A DNA stretch of 64,000 nucleotides from Amycolatopsis alkalitolerans (lineage in GTDB: Bacteria; Actinomycetota; Actinomycetes; Mycobacteriales; Pseudonocardiaceae): contig NZ_VDFW01000002.1 in assembly GCF_006152065.1 (NCBI RefSeq), positions 186,001 through 250,000 of the forward strand, in the 5' to 3' direction. Under the pieces are notes generated by a model, which saw only the letters and a list, made by a program, of their open reading frames with translations, searched no databases and was not told the origin of the DNA. This document shows, piece after piece, positions 1 to 7,770 of this stretch; the first letter of the stretch is position 1, and each line of letters starts with the position of its first letter. A program made the position numbers and the translations under genes.

Positions 1-83
1 AGCCACCAGCGGCGGTAGCGTGCGCCCGTGGCGCCGGATTCGACGTGCACGACGCATCACCTCGGCCGTTTGGGGGTTGTGCA

Positions 84-95
84 GGGACTATCGCC
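84..95. promoter_or_regulatory. Weak DosR/DevR-like half box
   Basis: GGGACTATCGCC keeps the GGGACT half of the DosR-type palindrome but not a good second half. It lies about 48 bp upstream of a better box (132-146). In mycobacteria and streptomycetes paired boxes ahead of universal stress protein genes are the usual DosR arrangement. By itself this match could be chance. Confidence 0.25.
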
Positions 96-131
96 ATGGG
101 CGCCCGGTCGTTACCTGCCGGTACGGCGGGC

Positions 132-146
132 AGGGCCGAAAGTCCC
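132..146. promoter_or_regulatory. DosR/DevR-like box upstream of the stress protein gene
   Basis: AGGGCCGAAAGTCCC reads on the other strand as GGGACTTTCGGCCCT, close to the GGGAC(C/T)TTNGGCCC form of the hypoxia/NO response-regulator box. It sits 86 bp ahead of the ATG of a tandem universal stress protein gene, the gene type most often under DosR control. The rest of positions 1-232 shows no convincing gene. The regulator itself is not in the window, so the assignment rests on motif and context. Confidence 0.4.
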
Positions 147-232
147 CCGCTCCCGGGGCCGAATGCCAGCGGCGCCGGGAGCGGCGCCTCTCCTACCGTC
201 ATCGTGGGGGAGGATCCGGAAGGCGGGCGACC

Positions 233-1111
233 ATGGCTCAGGCAGCGGCCGGCGGGCCGATCGTGGTGGGCGTGGACGGATCGGGGGCGGCGATGCGGGC
301 GGTGCGCTGGGCCGCGGAGGCGGCCGTGCGGCGCTCGGCCCCGGTGCGGATCGTGCACGCTGTGGCGCCGGTTACCGTGCGCGCGCCCGGGGCCGCGCGA
401 GTGGCGGTGCACGCGCGGGACGCGGCGAAGCGGCTGGTGGAGCAAGTGGCCGCGGAAGCCGCGATGGCGGCGCCCGGGCTTGTCGTGACCACCGTCGTCC
501 CGATGCGCCCGGCGTTCGAGGCGCTGCTCGCGGAGTCCGGGACCGCGTCGATGCTGGTTGTCGGCCCGACCGGGCTGGGCGCGTTGCCCGGGGTCCTGGC
601 CGGTTCGCTGCCCGCGAAGCTCGCGGCACACTCCGGCTGCCCGGTCGCGGTGGTGCGGGGAAGCGGTGAACGGCGACGCGGACCGGTGGTCGCGGGCCTC
701 GACGGCGGCCCGCTGTCGGAGGCGGTGATCGCCGCCGCGTTCGAGGAGGCCGCGAACCGCGAGGTGCCGCTGATCGCGGTGCACGCCTGGAGCGATGCCG
801 ATTTCGCCGGCCTGTTGCCCGAGTCGCGGCGCTACCTCGGCTGGGAGCCGATCGAGGAGGCCGAACGCCGCGTGCTGGGCGAGAGCCTCGTGCCGTGGCA
901 GGAGAAGTACCCCGAGGTGGCGCTGAACCGCCTCGCCGTGCGCGACCGGCCGCGGCACGTGCTGCTCGAATGGAGCCGGCGGGCGCAGCTTCTCGTCATC
1001 GGCCACCGGGGCCGCGGCGGGTTCGACGGTCTCGCCTTGGGGTCGGTCGGCCACGCGCTCGTGCACCACGCGCAGAGCCCGGTGCTGGTGATCAGGCCGC
1101 CGGCTCGCTAG
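233..1111 (+). CDS. Tandem universal stress protein
   Basis: A 292-residue cytoplasmic protein with two UspA domains (about 8-140 and 150-290). Each ends in the ATP-binding signature of the ATP-dependent Usp subclass: G-P-T-G-L-G...G-S-L-P in domain 1 and G-H-R-G-R-G...G-S-V-G in domain 2. Each is followed by the usual C-P-V-A-V-V or S-P-V-L-V-I strand. ATG 233 is chosen because the first Usp strand (P-I-V-V-G-V-D-G-S) starts eight residues later; the open frame upstream has no Usp similarity. Actinobacterial proteins of this kind act in dormancy, hypoxia or redox stress. DosR-like boxes upstream fit that role. Confidence 0.9.
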   Translation: MAQAAAGGPIVVGVDGSGAAMRAVRWAAEAAVRRSAPVRIVHAVAPVTVRAPGAARVAVHARDAAKRLVEQVAAEAAMAAPGLVVTTVVPMRPAFEALLAESGTASMLVVGPTGLGALPGVLAGSLPAKLAAHSGCPVAVVRGSGERRRGPVVAGLDGGPLSEAVIAAAFEEAANREVPLIAVHAWSDADFAGLLPESRRYLGWEPIEEAERRVLGESLVPWQEKYPEVALNRLAVRDRPRHVLLEWSRRAQLLVIGHRGRGGFDGLALGSVGHALVHHAQSPVLVIRPPAR

Positions 1112-1217
1112 TCCGTTGTGGACAGTGCACGAACGACCGCGCGGCCGCGGCGCCGGTGGTGGTTGAGATCGGTGCGCGCGCCGGTGACGATCGCGGGTTC
1201 GGGCAGCGTCACCGCTG

Positions 1218-1727
1218 ATGTTGCTGACCGACGCCCGGCGCCCCGCGCGGACGGGAGAGGGCGGGGAGCTGATCCCGCTGGCCGAGCAGGACCGCGGCCG
1301 GTGGGACGCGGCCTCGATCGAGGAGGGCGTCGCGCTCGTTTCGGATTCGCTCGCGCGCTCGGAGCTGGGGCCCTACCAGCTGCAGGCCGCGATCGCCGCG
1401 GTGCACGCGGAAGCACCGTCCATGGTGGACACCGACTGGCCGCAGATCCTTGTGCTGTACCAGATCCTGGAGCGTGTCGCGCCGAATCCGATGGTGACCC
1501 TCAACCGCGCGGTCGCCGTCGCGATGGTGGACGGGCCGCGTGCGGGGCTCGCCGTGCTGGACACAGTGACCCTGGCACGGCACCACCGGCTGGACGCCAC
1601 GCGGGCCCATCTGCTGGAGATGGCCGGGGACGTCGAGGAAGCACGCGAGTACTACCGACGCGCCGCGCGGGCGACGGCGAGCATCCCGGAACGCCGCTAC
1701 CTGGAGGGCAAGATGCGGGCGCGGTGA
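1218..1727 (+). pseudogene. Remnant of an ECF42-type sigma factor (C-terminal extension only)
   Basis: The 169 residues open abruptly with M-L-L-T-D-A-R-R-P-A-R, which in full-length ECF42 sigma factors (about 400 residues) lies in the middle, just after the sigma-2 and sigma-4 DNA-binding domains. What follows is the family's TPR-like C-terminal extension (A-E-Q-D-R-x-R-W-D, L-N-R-A-V-A-V-A, H-L-L-E-M-A-G). Positions 1112-1217 do not encode sigma-2 or sigma-4, so the promoter-recognition half is gone. The DGPF/YCII gene that usually accompanies ECF42 is also absent. Probably a 5'-deleted pseudogene; a stand-alone protein from ATG 1218 is possible but lacks a good ribosome binding site. Confidence 0.7.
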
Positions 1728-1779
1728 ACCGCCTCTTGACATCGCCGGGGATCGCAAGGCAGTGTTCTGGCCCACTGAG

Positions 1780-1795
1780 CTAGTGGACTAGTGGA
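1780..1795. promoter_or_regulatory. Tandem octamer ahead of the transporter operon
   Basis: CTAGTGGA occurs twice head to tail, ending 18 bp before the ATG at 1814. A TTGACA hexamer lies upstream at 1736-1741, though no convincing -10 box is seen at standard spacing. The position suits an operator for the PucR regulator encoded as the second gene of the same operon. That link is inference from location only. Confidence 0.35.
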
Positions 1796-1813
1796 TGAGC
1801 CAATGGAGGCGAG

Positions 1814-3139
1814 ATGCCGCGAACCTCGGATGCTGCCCGCACGGACCGCCGCAGGGCCGTCGTCGCCAGTACGGTCGGCACGACGATCGAGTGGTACGAC
1901 TTCTTCCTGTACGGCACGATCGCCGCGCTCGTGTTCCCCAAGCTGTTCTTCCCCACCGGTTCGGCGAGCGCGGGGGTGCTCGAATCGTTCGCGACGCTGT
2001 TCGTCGGCTTCGCGGCGCGGCCGGTCGGTGCGGCGATCTTCGGCCACTACGGCGACCGGGTCGGGCGCAAGGCCACGCTCGTCACGACGCTGCTGCTGAT
2101 GGGTATCGCCACGGTCCTCGTCGGGGTGCTGCCCGGTTACTCGCTCATCGGCCCGGCCGCGCCGATCCTGCTGACCTTGCTGCGAGTCGTGCAGGGTATC
2201 GGCGTCGGCGGGGAATGGGGCGGCTCGGTGCTGATGTCCATGGAATGGGGCAGCGCGCGCCGGCGCGGTTTCCTCGCGAGCCTGCCGCAACTCGGTGTAC
2301 CGCTCGGCCTGCTGCTGTCGACGGCCGTGGTCTCCGCGTGCACCGCGCTCAGCGGCGACGGGTTCGAGACGTGGGGCTGGCGGATTCCGTTCCTGCTCAG
2401 CGCGGTGCTGATCGGGATCGGGCTGTGGGTGCGGCTGAAGGTCGCCGAAAGCCCGGACTTCGCCGAGGTGAAACGCACCGCGGGCCTCGAACGGCGGCCC
2501 GTGCTCGCGGTGATTCGCCACCACCCCAGGGAGATCCTCACCTCCGCCCTCGTGCGGCTGTCCGAGCAGGCACCGTTCTACCTGTTCATCACGTTCGTGC
2601 TCACCTACGGCACGAAGGCACTGTCGCTCCCCCGGACCCAGCTCCTCACCGACACCATGGTCGCCGCCGGGATCGGGCTGATCAGCGTGCCGCTGTTCGG
2701 GCACCTGTCCGACCGGTTCGGCCGCCGGCTCGTCTACGGCGTGGGCATCGTGTGCACGGGCCTGTACGCCTTCCCGTACTTCGGCCTCCTCGACACCGGT
2801 TCGGCCGGGCTGGTGCTGGTGGCCATCGTCGTCTCGCTGATCGTGCACGACGTGCAGTACGGGCCTCAGGCCGCGATGATCGCCGAAAGCTTCGGCACCA
2901 ACGTCCGCTACAGCGGCGCGGGGATCGGGTACCAGCTCGCGTCGGTGATCGCCGGTGGTCCCGCCCCGCTGATCGCCGCGGCCATCCTGCAGCACACCGG
3001 GTCGAGCACCGGGATCAGCTGGTACATCGTCGGCTGCGCCGTGGTGTCGCTGGCCGCGCTGGTGCTGATGCCACGGCGGGCCGCCGCCGGGTCCGAGGTC
3101 ACGAAAACGTCCCGAACCGGAATGGTCGGCCAGCCGTGA
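1814..3139 (+). CDS. MFS transporter, metabolite:H+ symporter type
   Basis: A 441-residue membrane protein of the MHS branch (ProP, ShiA, KgtP relatives). It carries the branch signature T-I-E-W-Y-D-F-F-L-Y-G in the first membrane helix (residues 22-33) and G-D-R-V-G-R-K in the first cytoplasmic loop; about 12 hydrophobic segments can be counted. A second G-H-L-S-D-R-F-G-R-R loop starts the C-terminal half. GGAGGCGAG precedes ATG 1814. MHS transporters import carboxylates, quaternary amines or aromatic acids with protons. As first gene of an operon with CoA-transferase, dehydrogenase and lyase, it probably imports the acid they degrade. The substrate cannot be read from sequence. Confidence 0.85.
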   Translation: MPRTSDAARTDRRRAVVASTVGTTIEWYDFFLYGTIAALVFPKLFFPTGSASAGVLESFATLFVGFAARPVGAAIFGHYGDRVGRKATLVTTLLLMGIATVLVGVLPGYSLIGPAAPILLTLLRVVQGIGVGGEWGGSVLMSMEWGSARRRGFLASLPQLGVPLGLLLSTAVVSACTALSGDGFETWGWRIPFLLSAVLIGIGLWVRLKVAESPDFAEVKRTAGLERRPVLAVIRHHPREILTSALVRLSEQAPFYLFITFVLTYGTKALSLPRTQLLTDTMVAAGIGLISVPLFGHLSDRFGRRLVYGVGIVCTGLYAFPYFGLLDTGSAGLVLVAIVVSLIVHDVQYGPQAAMIAESFGTNVRYSGAGIGYQLASVIAGGPAPLIAAAILQHTGSSTGISWYIVGCAVVSLAALVLMPRRAAAGSEVTKTSRTGMVGQP

Positions 3140-3146
3140 TGGTTTC

Positions 3147-4310
3147 GTGCTGGAAGAACGAAGACGGCGGCTGGCCGCCCTGCTACGCCCCGAACTGCCC
3201 GGGCTCGTCGACGAGGTGACCCGCGAGATCCGCCACGCCGTGCCCGAATACGGCCGGCGGTTCGAGGAGGCGCATCCGGGGCTCCTGCGGGACCGGGTGC
3301 GGTACGGGGTCACGCTGTTCGCGGACCTGATCGAGTGCCCGCACCAGGCCTTCCGCGAAGCCGAGCGCCGCTTCCGCGGGATCGGCCGCGCCGAAGCCCA
3401 TTCGGGCCGCACGCTCGACCAGTTGAACGCGGCGCTGAGGATCGGCGGCCGGGTCGCGTGGCGGCGGGTGGCGAGGGCGGAGCGGCAGCGCACGCTCCCG
3501 GCGTCCGACGTGTCCTGGCTCGCGGACCGGCTGTTCGGGTTCCTCGACGAACTGGCCGCGCTCGCGACGCGCGGATACCGCGAGGTACACCAGCATGCCG
3601 ACGACGGCGGGCTCGGCGTCCGGCGCAGGTTGCTGCAGATGGTGCTCGCCCGGCCCGCCGCCGAACCGGCGGCGATCGCCGACCTCGCCCGCACGATCGG
3701 CTGGCCGCTGCCGGAGCAGTGCGCCCTGATCGCCGTCGAGCCCGTGCGCCCGGAGCCCGCGCTGGGCGCCGACGTGCTCGCCGACCTGCGCGAGCCCGAA
3801 CCGTACCTGCTGGTGCCCGGCCCGGTGACGGGCGAGCGGCTGCAGCGGCTGTCGGCCGCGGTGAGCGGCACGCGCCTGGCCGTGGGCCCGACCGTGCCGC
3901 TCGCCGAGGCGCCGTCGTCGCTGCGCTGGGCGCGGCAGGCGTTGCGGCTGGTCTTAGACGGGGTGCTGCCCGATCTGCCGGTCACCGCATGCGCCGAGCA
4001 CTGGTCCACGCTGTGGCTGCTGGGCGATCCGGCCTTGCTCAACCAGGTCGCGAAACGCCGGCTCGCCCCATTGAGCGCGTTCGCGCCGAAGCAGCGTGCG
4101 CGCCTGGCCGGCACGCTGTTCGCGTGGCTGCGGGCACAGGGCAACGTCCAGGAGACGGCGGCGAACCTGCGGGTGCACCCGCGCACGGTGCGGTACCGGA
4201 TGCGGCAGATCGAGGACGCCTTCGCCGGCGACCTGCACGAACCGACCGCGCGGTTCGAGATCGAGGCCGCGCTGCGCGGGCTCGATCTGCTGGGAATCCC
4301 ACACTCCTGA
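3147..4310 (+). CDS. PucR/CdaR-type transcriptional regulator
   Basis: A 387-residue regulator with an N-terminal all-helical region (about 1-140), a central degenerate GGDEF-like domain, and a C-terminal HTH_30 domain. The HTH region has Q-G-N-V-Q-E-T-A-A-N-L, then H-P-R-T-V-R-Y-R-M at about 345-365, the typical PucR recognition helix. GTG 3147 follows the transporter stop by 7 bp. These regulators usually activate the neighbouring catabolic operon on binding a metabolite. Being inside the operon between transporter and enzymes suggests autoregulation, perhaps through the tandem octamer at 1780. Confidence 0.88.
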   Translation: MLEERRRRLAALLRPELPGLVDEVTREIRHAVPEYGRRFEEAHPGLLRDRVRYGVTLFADLIECPHQAFREAERRFRGIGRAEAHSGRTLDQLNAALRIGGRVAWRRVARAERQRTLPASDVSWLADRLFGFLDELAALATRGYREVHQHADDGGLGVRRRLLQMVLARPAAEPAAIADLARTIGWPLPEQCALIAVEPVRPEPALGADVLADLREPEPYLLVPGPVTGERLQRLSAAVSGTRLAVGPTVPLAEAPSSLRWARQALRLVLDGVLPDLPVTACAEHWSTLWLLGDPALLNQVAKRRLAPLSAFAPKQRARLAGTLFAWLRAQGNVQETAANLRVHPRTVRYRMRQIEDAFAGDLHEPTARFEIEAALRGLDLLGIPHS

Positions 4311-4366
4311 GCTGTTGACGGCGATGTCGCCCTCGATCGAGACTCGCTGGAGCCGGGAAACAGGGA

Positions 4367-5155
4367 GTGGCGTTGGACTTCGAGCGGATGGTGGCGGCGC
4401 GTGCTCTGCTGTTCGTGCCCGGGCATCGCGCCGACCGGTTCGACAAGGCGGTCGCCTCCGGCGCCGACGCGGTGATCCTCGATCTCGAGGACGCCGTCGC
4501 GGCCGCCGACAAGGACGCCGCGCGTTCGCATGTGGACGAATGGCTTTCCGGCGGCGGCACCGCCCTGGTGCGGATCAACGGCAGTGACACGCCGGAGTTC
4601 GAACCGGACCTGGAACTCGTCGCGAAGCACGGGTGCCCGGTCATGCTGCCCAAGGCCGAGGACCCGCGGGTGCTTGCCCGGATCGAGGCGCCGCTGTTGC
4701 CGATCATCGAGACCGCGCGGGGGATCGAGGCGGCGACGGCGTTGTGCGCGGTCGAGAACGTGGCGCGGGTCGCGTTCGGCAGTGTCGATCTGGCGACCCA
4801 GCTCGGGGTGCGGCACGACGACGAGCTGGCCCTCGGCTACGCGCGCTCGCGCCTGGTTCTCGCGAGCGCCGCGAACGGGATCGCGCCGCCCATCGACGGC
4901 GTCACCACCGACCTCACCGGAGAAAGCGCTCTCACCGCGGACGTCCGGCATGCCCGCCGGCTCGGGTTCGGCGGCAAGCTGTGCATCCATCCCAGGCAGG
5001 TTCCGCTGGTGCGCGAAGGTTTCGCGCCGACGGAGGAGGAACTGAGCTGGGCGCGGCGGGTGCTGGCGGCCGGCGATTCGGTGTCCGCTGTGGACGGTCA
5101 GATGGTGGACCGCCCGGTGCTGGAACGGGCGCGGCGGTTGCTCGCGCGACAGTAG
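4367..5155 (+). CDS. CitE-like acyl-CoA lyase (HpcH/HpaI superfamily)
   Basis: A 262-residue TIM-barrel protein of the citrate lyase beta-like family. Visible motifs are the strand-1 R-A-L-L-F-V-P-G-H (7-15), [11 protein letters not shown] metal-binding loop, L-P-I-I-E-T-A-R-G with the metal-ligand Glu, A-F-G-S-V-D-L, and C-I-H-P-R-Q near the C terminus. Stand-alone relatives cleave 3-hydroxyacyl-CoA thioesters such as malyl-, citramalyl- or HMG-CoA to acetyl-CoA plus an oxoacid, using Mg2+. No CitF or CitD partner is present, arguing against true citrate lyase. GTG 4367 is used; ATG 4388 is an alternative start just before the conserved region. Confidence 0.85.
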   Translation: MALDFERMVAARALLFVPGHRADRFDKAVASGADAVILDLEDAVAAADKDAARSHVDEWLSGGGTALVRINGSDTPEFEPDLELVAKHGCPVMLPKAEDPRVLARIEAPLLPIIETARGIEAATALCAVENVARVAFGSVDLATQLGVRHDDELALGYARSRLVLASAANGIAPPIDGVTTDLTGESALTADVRHARRLGFGGKLCIHPRQVPLVREGFAPTEEELSWARRVLAAGDSVSAVDGQMVDRPVLERARRLLARQ

Positions 5156-5163
5156 GAGGTGTG

Positions 5164-6309
5164 GTGGAAGCCGACGAGTTCACCGCGGTGCTCGGTGCGG
5201 TCCGGGATCTGGTGCGCAAGGACGTGGTGCCGCGCGAGGAGGAGATCGAGCAGCGGGACGAGATCCCGGCCGATCTCCGCCGCAAGGCCGCGGACATGGG
5301 GCTGTTCGGCTGGGCGCTCCCGCCGGAGTACGGCGGGCTCGGCCTGTCGATGAGCGAGGACGTCCGGCTCGCGTTCGAGCTGGGCTGGACCACGCCCGCA
5401 TTCCGGTCGATGTTCGGCACCAACAACGGGATCGCGGGCCAGGTGCTGGTCGGCTTCGGTACCGAGGAACAGCGGGCGAAGTGGTTGCCGCGCCTGGCTT
5501 CCGGGGAGACGGTCGCGTCCTTCGCGCTCACCGAAGCCGAAGCCGGATCCGACCCCGGCGGCATGACTGCCACGGCCCGGCGCGAGGGCGGGGACTACGT
5601 CATCAACGGGACGAAACGGTTCATCACGAACGCGCCGATCGCCGAGCTGTTCGTCGTGTTCGCGCGCACCGATCCCACCGCGTCCGGCACCAGCGGGATT
5701 TCGGCCCTGCTGGTGGAATCCGGCACTCCCGGGCTCACCGTCGGCCCGCGTGACCACAAGATGGGCCAGGCCGGCGCGTGGACCGCGGAAGTGTTCTTCG
5801 ACGACGTGCGCGTGGCGGCGTCGGCCCTCGTCGGCGGTAAGGAGGAGGAAGGCTTCCACGCGGCGATGGCCTCGCTCGCACGAGGCCGCCTGCACATCGC
5901 GGCGATCTGCGTCGGGCTCGCCGAGCGCGCGCTCGAGGAGATGGTGAGCTACGCCGCGAACGCGCGCCAGGGCGGGCATCCGATCGGCGACCACCAGTTG
6001 GTGCAGGCGCATCTGGCCGAGTCGAAGGCCGAATGCGCGGCCGGGCGCGCGCTGGTGCTCGACGCGGCGGCGAAGTACGACTCGGGCGAGGACACCAAGG
6101 TCGGCCCCTCCTGCGCGAAGCTGTTCTGCAGCGAGATGGTCGGCCGGGTCACCGATCGCGCGGTGCAGGTGCACGGCGGCGCCGGCTACATCCGCGGGGT
6201 CACGGCCGAACGGCTCTACCGCGACGCGCGGCTGTTCCGGATCTACGAGGGCACGAGCGAGGTGCAGAAGCTGGTCATCGCGCGGCAACTGCTCAAGGCG
6301 GCGCGATGA
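5164..6309 (+). CDS. Acyl-CoA dehydrogenase
   Basis: A 381-residue FAD flavoenzyme of normal family length. It has the signature A-L-T-E-A-E-A-G-S-D-P (residues 120-130), the C-terminal Q-V-H-G-G-A-G-Y segment, and R-I-Y-E-G-T-S-E-V-Q containing the catalytic-base glutamate. It should oxidise an acyl-CoA to the 2-enoyl-CoA, passing electrons to an ETF. AGGAGGT at 5154-5160 overlaps the lyase stop and serves GTG 5161 or 5164; 5164 gives the better spacing. The neighbouring CoA transferase would supply the thioester and the CitE-like protein would cleave a later hydroxyacyl-CoA. No enoyl-CoA hydratase is encoded nearby, so that step must come from elsewhere if the pathway is linear. Confidence 0.9.
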   Translation: MEADEFTAVLGAVRDLVRKDVVPREEEIEQRDEIPADLRRKAADMGLFGWALPPEYGGLGLSMSEDVRLAFELGWTTPAFRSMFGTNNGIAGQVLVGFGTEEQRAKWLPRLASGETVASFALTEAEAGSDPGGMTATARREGGDYVINGTKRFITNAPIAELFVVFARTDPTASGTSGISALLVESGTPGLTVGPRDHKMGQAGAWTAEVFFDDVRVAASALVGGKEEEGFHAAMASLARGRLHIAAICVGLAERALEEMVSYAANARQGGHPIGDHQLVQAHLAESKAECAAGRALVLDAAAKYDSGEDTKVGPSCAKLFCSEMVGRVTDRAVQVHGGAGYIRGVTAERLYRDARLFRIYEGTSEVQKLVIARQLLKAAR

Positions 6310-7496
6310 CGCTGCCGCTGGAGGGGTGCACCGTCGTCAGCCTCGAACAGGCCGTAGCCGCGCCGCTCGCGACGCGGCATCTGGCGGATATGGGCGCCCG
6401 CGTGCTCAAGATCGAACGGGTGGACGGCGGGGATTTCGCTCGTGCCTATGACAGTTCGGTGCGCGGGATGGGCTCGCATTTCGTCTGGCTCAACCGGGGC
6501 AAGGAATCCGTCGCGCTGGACGTGAAGAGCGAGGACGGCCTCGCGGTGCTGCGCGCGCTGATCGGCCGGGCGGACGTGTTCCTGCAGAACCTGGCGCCCG
6601 GGGCAGCGGCGCGGCTCGGGCTGTCGGCACCGGACCTGCGGGCCGGGCATCCCGGGCTGATCGTTGTCGACATGTCGGGATACGGCGCCTCGGGCCCGTA
6701 CCGGGACAAGCGCGCGTATGACCTGCTCGTGCAGGCCGAGGGCGGGCTGGTGTCGATCACCGGCACGCCGGAGGCACCGGCGAAGACCGGCATCCCGACG
6801 GCCGACATCGCCGCCGGTATGTACGCGTATTCCGGGGTGCTCGCGGCGCTCGTGCGGCGCGGGCGGACCGGGGAGGGCGCGCAGATCGAAGTGTCCATGT
6901 TGGACGCCGTCGCGGAGTGGATGGGCCATCCGCTCTACCTCGCGGCGCACACCGGCGAGCAGCCGCCGCGGGCCGGGCTCAGCCATCCGGTGATCGCGCC
7001 GTACGACGCGTACCCGGCGGCGGACGGCTCCGAGGTCCTGATCGGCATCCAGAACGACCGTGGCTGGGTGCGGCTGGTGACCGAGGTGCTCGGCCGTCCC
7101 GAGCTCGCCGACGATCCGGAGTTCGCGACCAACGTGGCCCGCGTCCGCAACCGTGAGCGGGTCGACGCGGCGGTCGCGGAAGGCACGAAAGCACTTTCCG
7201 CCGAGGACCTGATCCGCCGCCTGGACGCGGCCGGGATCGCGGCCGCGCGCCTGAACACGGTGCGGCAGCTGATCGAGCACCCCCAACTGTCCGAACGCGA
7301 CAGATGGCGCACCGTGCCGACCCCGGTCGGCCCCATCGAGGCGATCCTGCCCCCGGCGACCTTCGCGGACGTGGAGTCGCGGATGGGCGCGGTGCCGGCG
7401 CACGGCGAACACACCGCCGCCGTCCTCGCGGAACTGGGCTACGGGGAAGCGGATATCGCGGCCCTGGGCAAGCGGGGCGCGATCTTCGCGCCTTGA
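6306..7496 (+). CDS. CaiB/BaiF family III CoA transferase
   Basis: A 396-residue enzyme with the family's opening strand-turn (V-V-S-L-E-Q-A-V-A-A-P), L-A-D-M-G-A-R-V-L-K-I-E-R, and N-R-G-K-E-S-V-A-L-D-V-K-S. The G-Y-G-A-S-G-P-Y...K-A-Y-D-like segment contains the region of the catalytic Asp. It moves CoA from a donor thioester to a carboxylic acid through an enzyme-bound anhydride. ATG 6306 overlaps the dehydrogenase stop (ATGA), indicating translational coupling. It closes the operon that begins with the transporter, so it probably activates the imported acid. The specific acid (C4/C5 dicarboxylate is a reasonable guess from the CitE-like lyase) is inference. Confidence 0.88.
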   Translation: MTLPLEGCTVVSLEQAVAAPLATRHLADMGARVLKIERVDGGDFARAYDSSVRGMGSHFVWLNRGKESVALDVKSEDGLAVLRALIGRADVFLQNLAPGAAARLGLSAPDLRAGHPGLIVVDMSGYGASGPYRDKRAYDLLVQAEGGLVSITGTPEAPAKTGIPTADIAAGMYAYSGVLAALVRRGRTGEGAQIEVSMLDAVAEWMGHPLYLAAHTGEQPPRAGLSHPVIAPYDAYPAADGSEVLIGIQNDRGWVRLVTEVLGRPELADDPEFATNVARVRNRERVDAAVAEGTKALSAEDLIRRLDAAGIAAARLNTVRQLIEHPQLSERDRWRTVPTPVGPIEAILPPATFADVESRMGAVPAHGEHTAAVLAELGYGEADIAALGKRGAIFAP

Positions 7497-7501
7497 TCCT
7501 C

Positions 7502-7545
7502 GTCAGCATATGTTGACGCGTGCCCGGATGTCAGCATATGCTGAC
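7502..7545. promoter_or_regulatory. Two 16-bp palindromes, likely autoregulatory operators
   Basis: GTCAGCATATGTTGAC (7502-7517) and the perfect palindrome GTCAGCATATGCTGAC (7530-7545) have starts 28 bp apart. The second ends three bases before the ATG at 7549, so a protein bound there would block translation start or a leaderless transcript. The most likely ligand is the 73-residue HTH protein encoded immediately downstream. No other copy was noticed in the window. Confidence 0.65.
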
Positions 7546-7548
7546 ATC

Positions 7549-7770
7549 ATGGAACCGACACTGGCACTCGCGGAAAGCGCCACCAGCGAAGACCCCGATA
7601 CGGGCCTGCGCGCGGTGGCCGCGTTACGAGCACTCACCGAACGGCTGGAGATCCTCCAGGTCGAGCGGGCACGCAAGCTCGGGTGGTCCTGGCAGGACAT
7701 CGCGGAGCGGCTCGGCGTCACGAAACAGACCGTGCACCGCAAGTACGGCCGGCGAGTCGGGGGGCGATGA
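7549..7770 (+). CDS. Small helix-turn-helix regulator
   Basis: A 73-residue protein that is almost entirely one HTH unit: a helical stretch R-A-V-A-A-L-R-A-L-T-E-R-L-E, then G-W-S-W-Q-D-I-A-E-R-L-G-V-T-K-Q-T-V-H-R-K-Y (about 44-66). ATG 7549 is preferred over upstream in-frame starts because those codons are the palindromic operator itself. It overlaps the next gene, a Clp-N domain protein, by four bases (ATGA). This two-gene pairing is common in actinomycetes, where the function is undetermined. Autoregulation through the adjacent palindromes is inferred. Confidence 0.8.
   Translation: MEPTLALAESATSEDPDTGLRAVAALRALTERLEILQVERARKLGWSWQDIAERLGVTKQTVHRKYGRRVGGR

Noticed and set aside
1697-4990. 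A 1097-codon open frame on the minus strand
   Set aside because: It runs antisense to three well-recognised genes, has Arg/Pro/Gly-rich composition typical of the shadow frame in high-GC coding DNA, and shows no domain.
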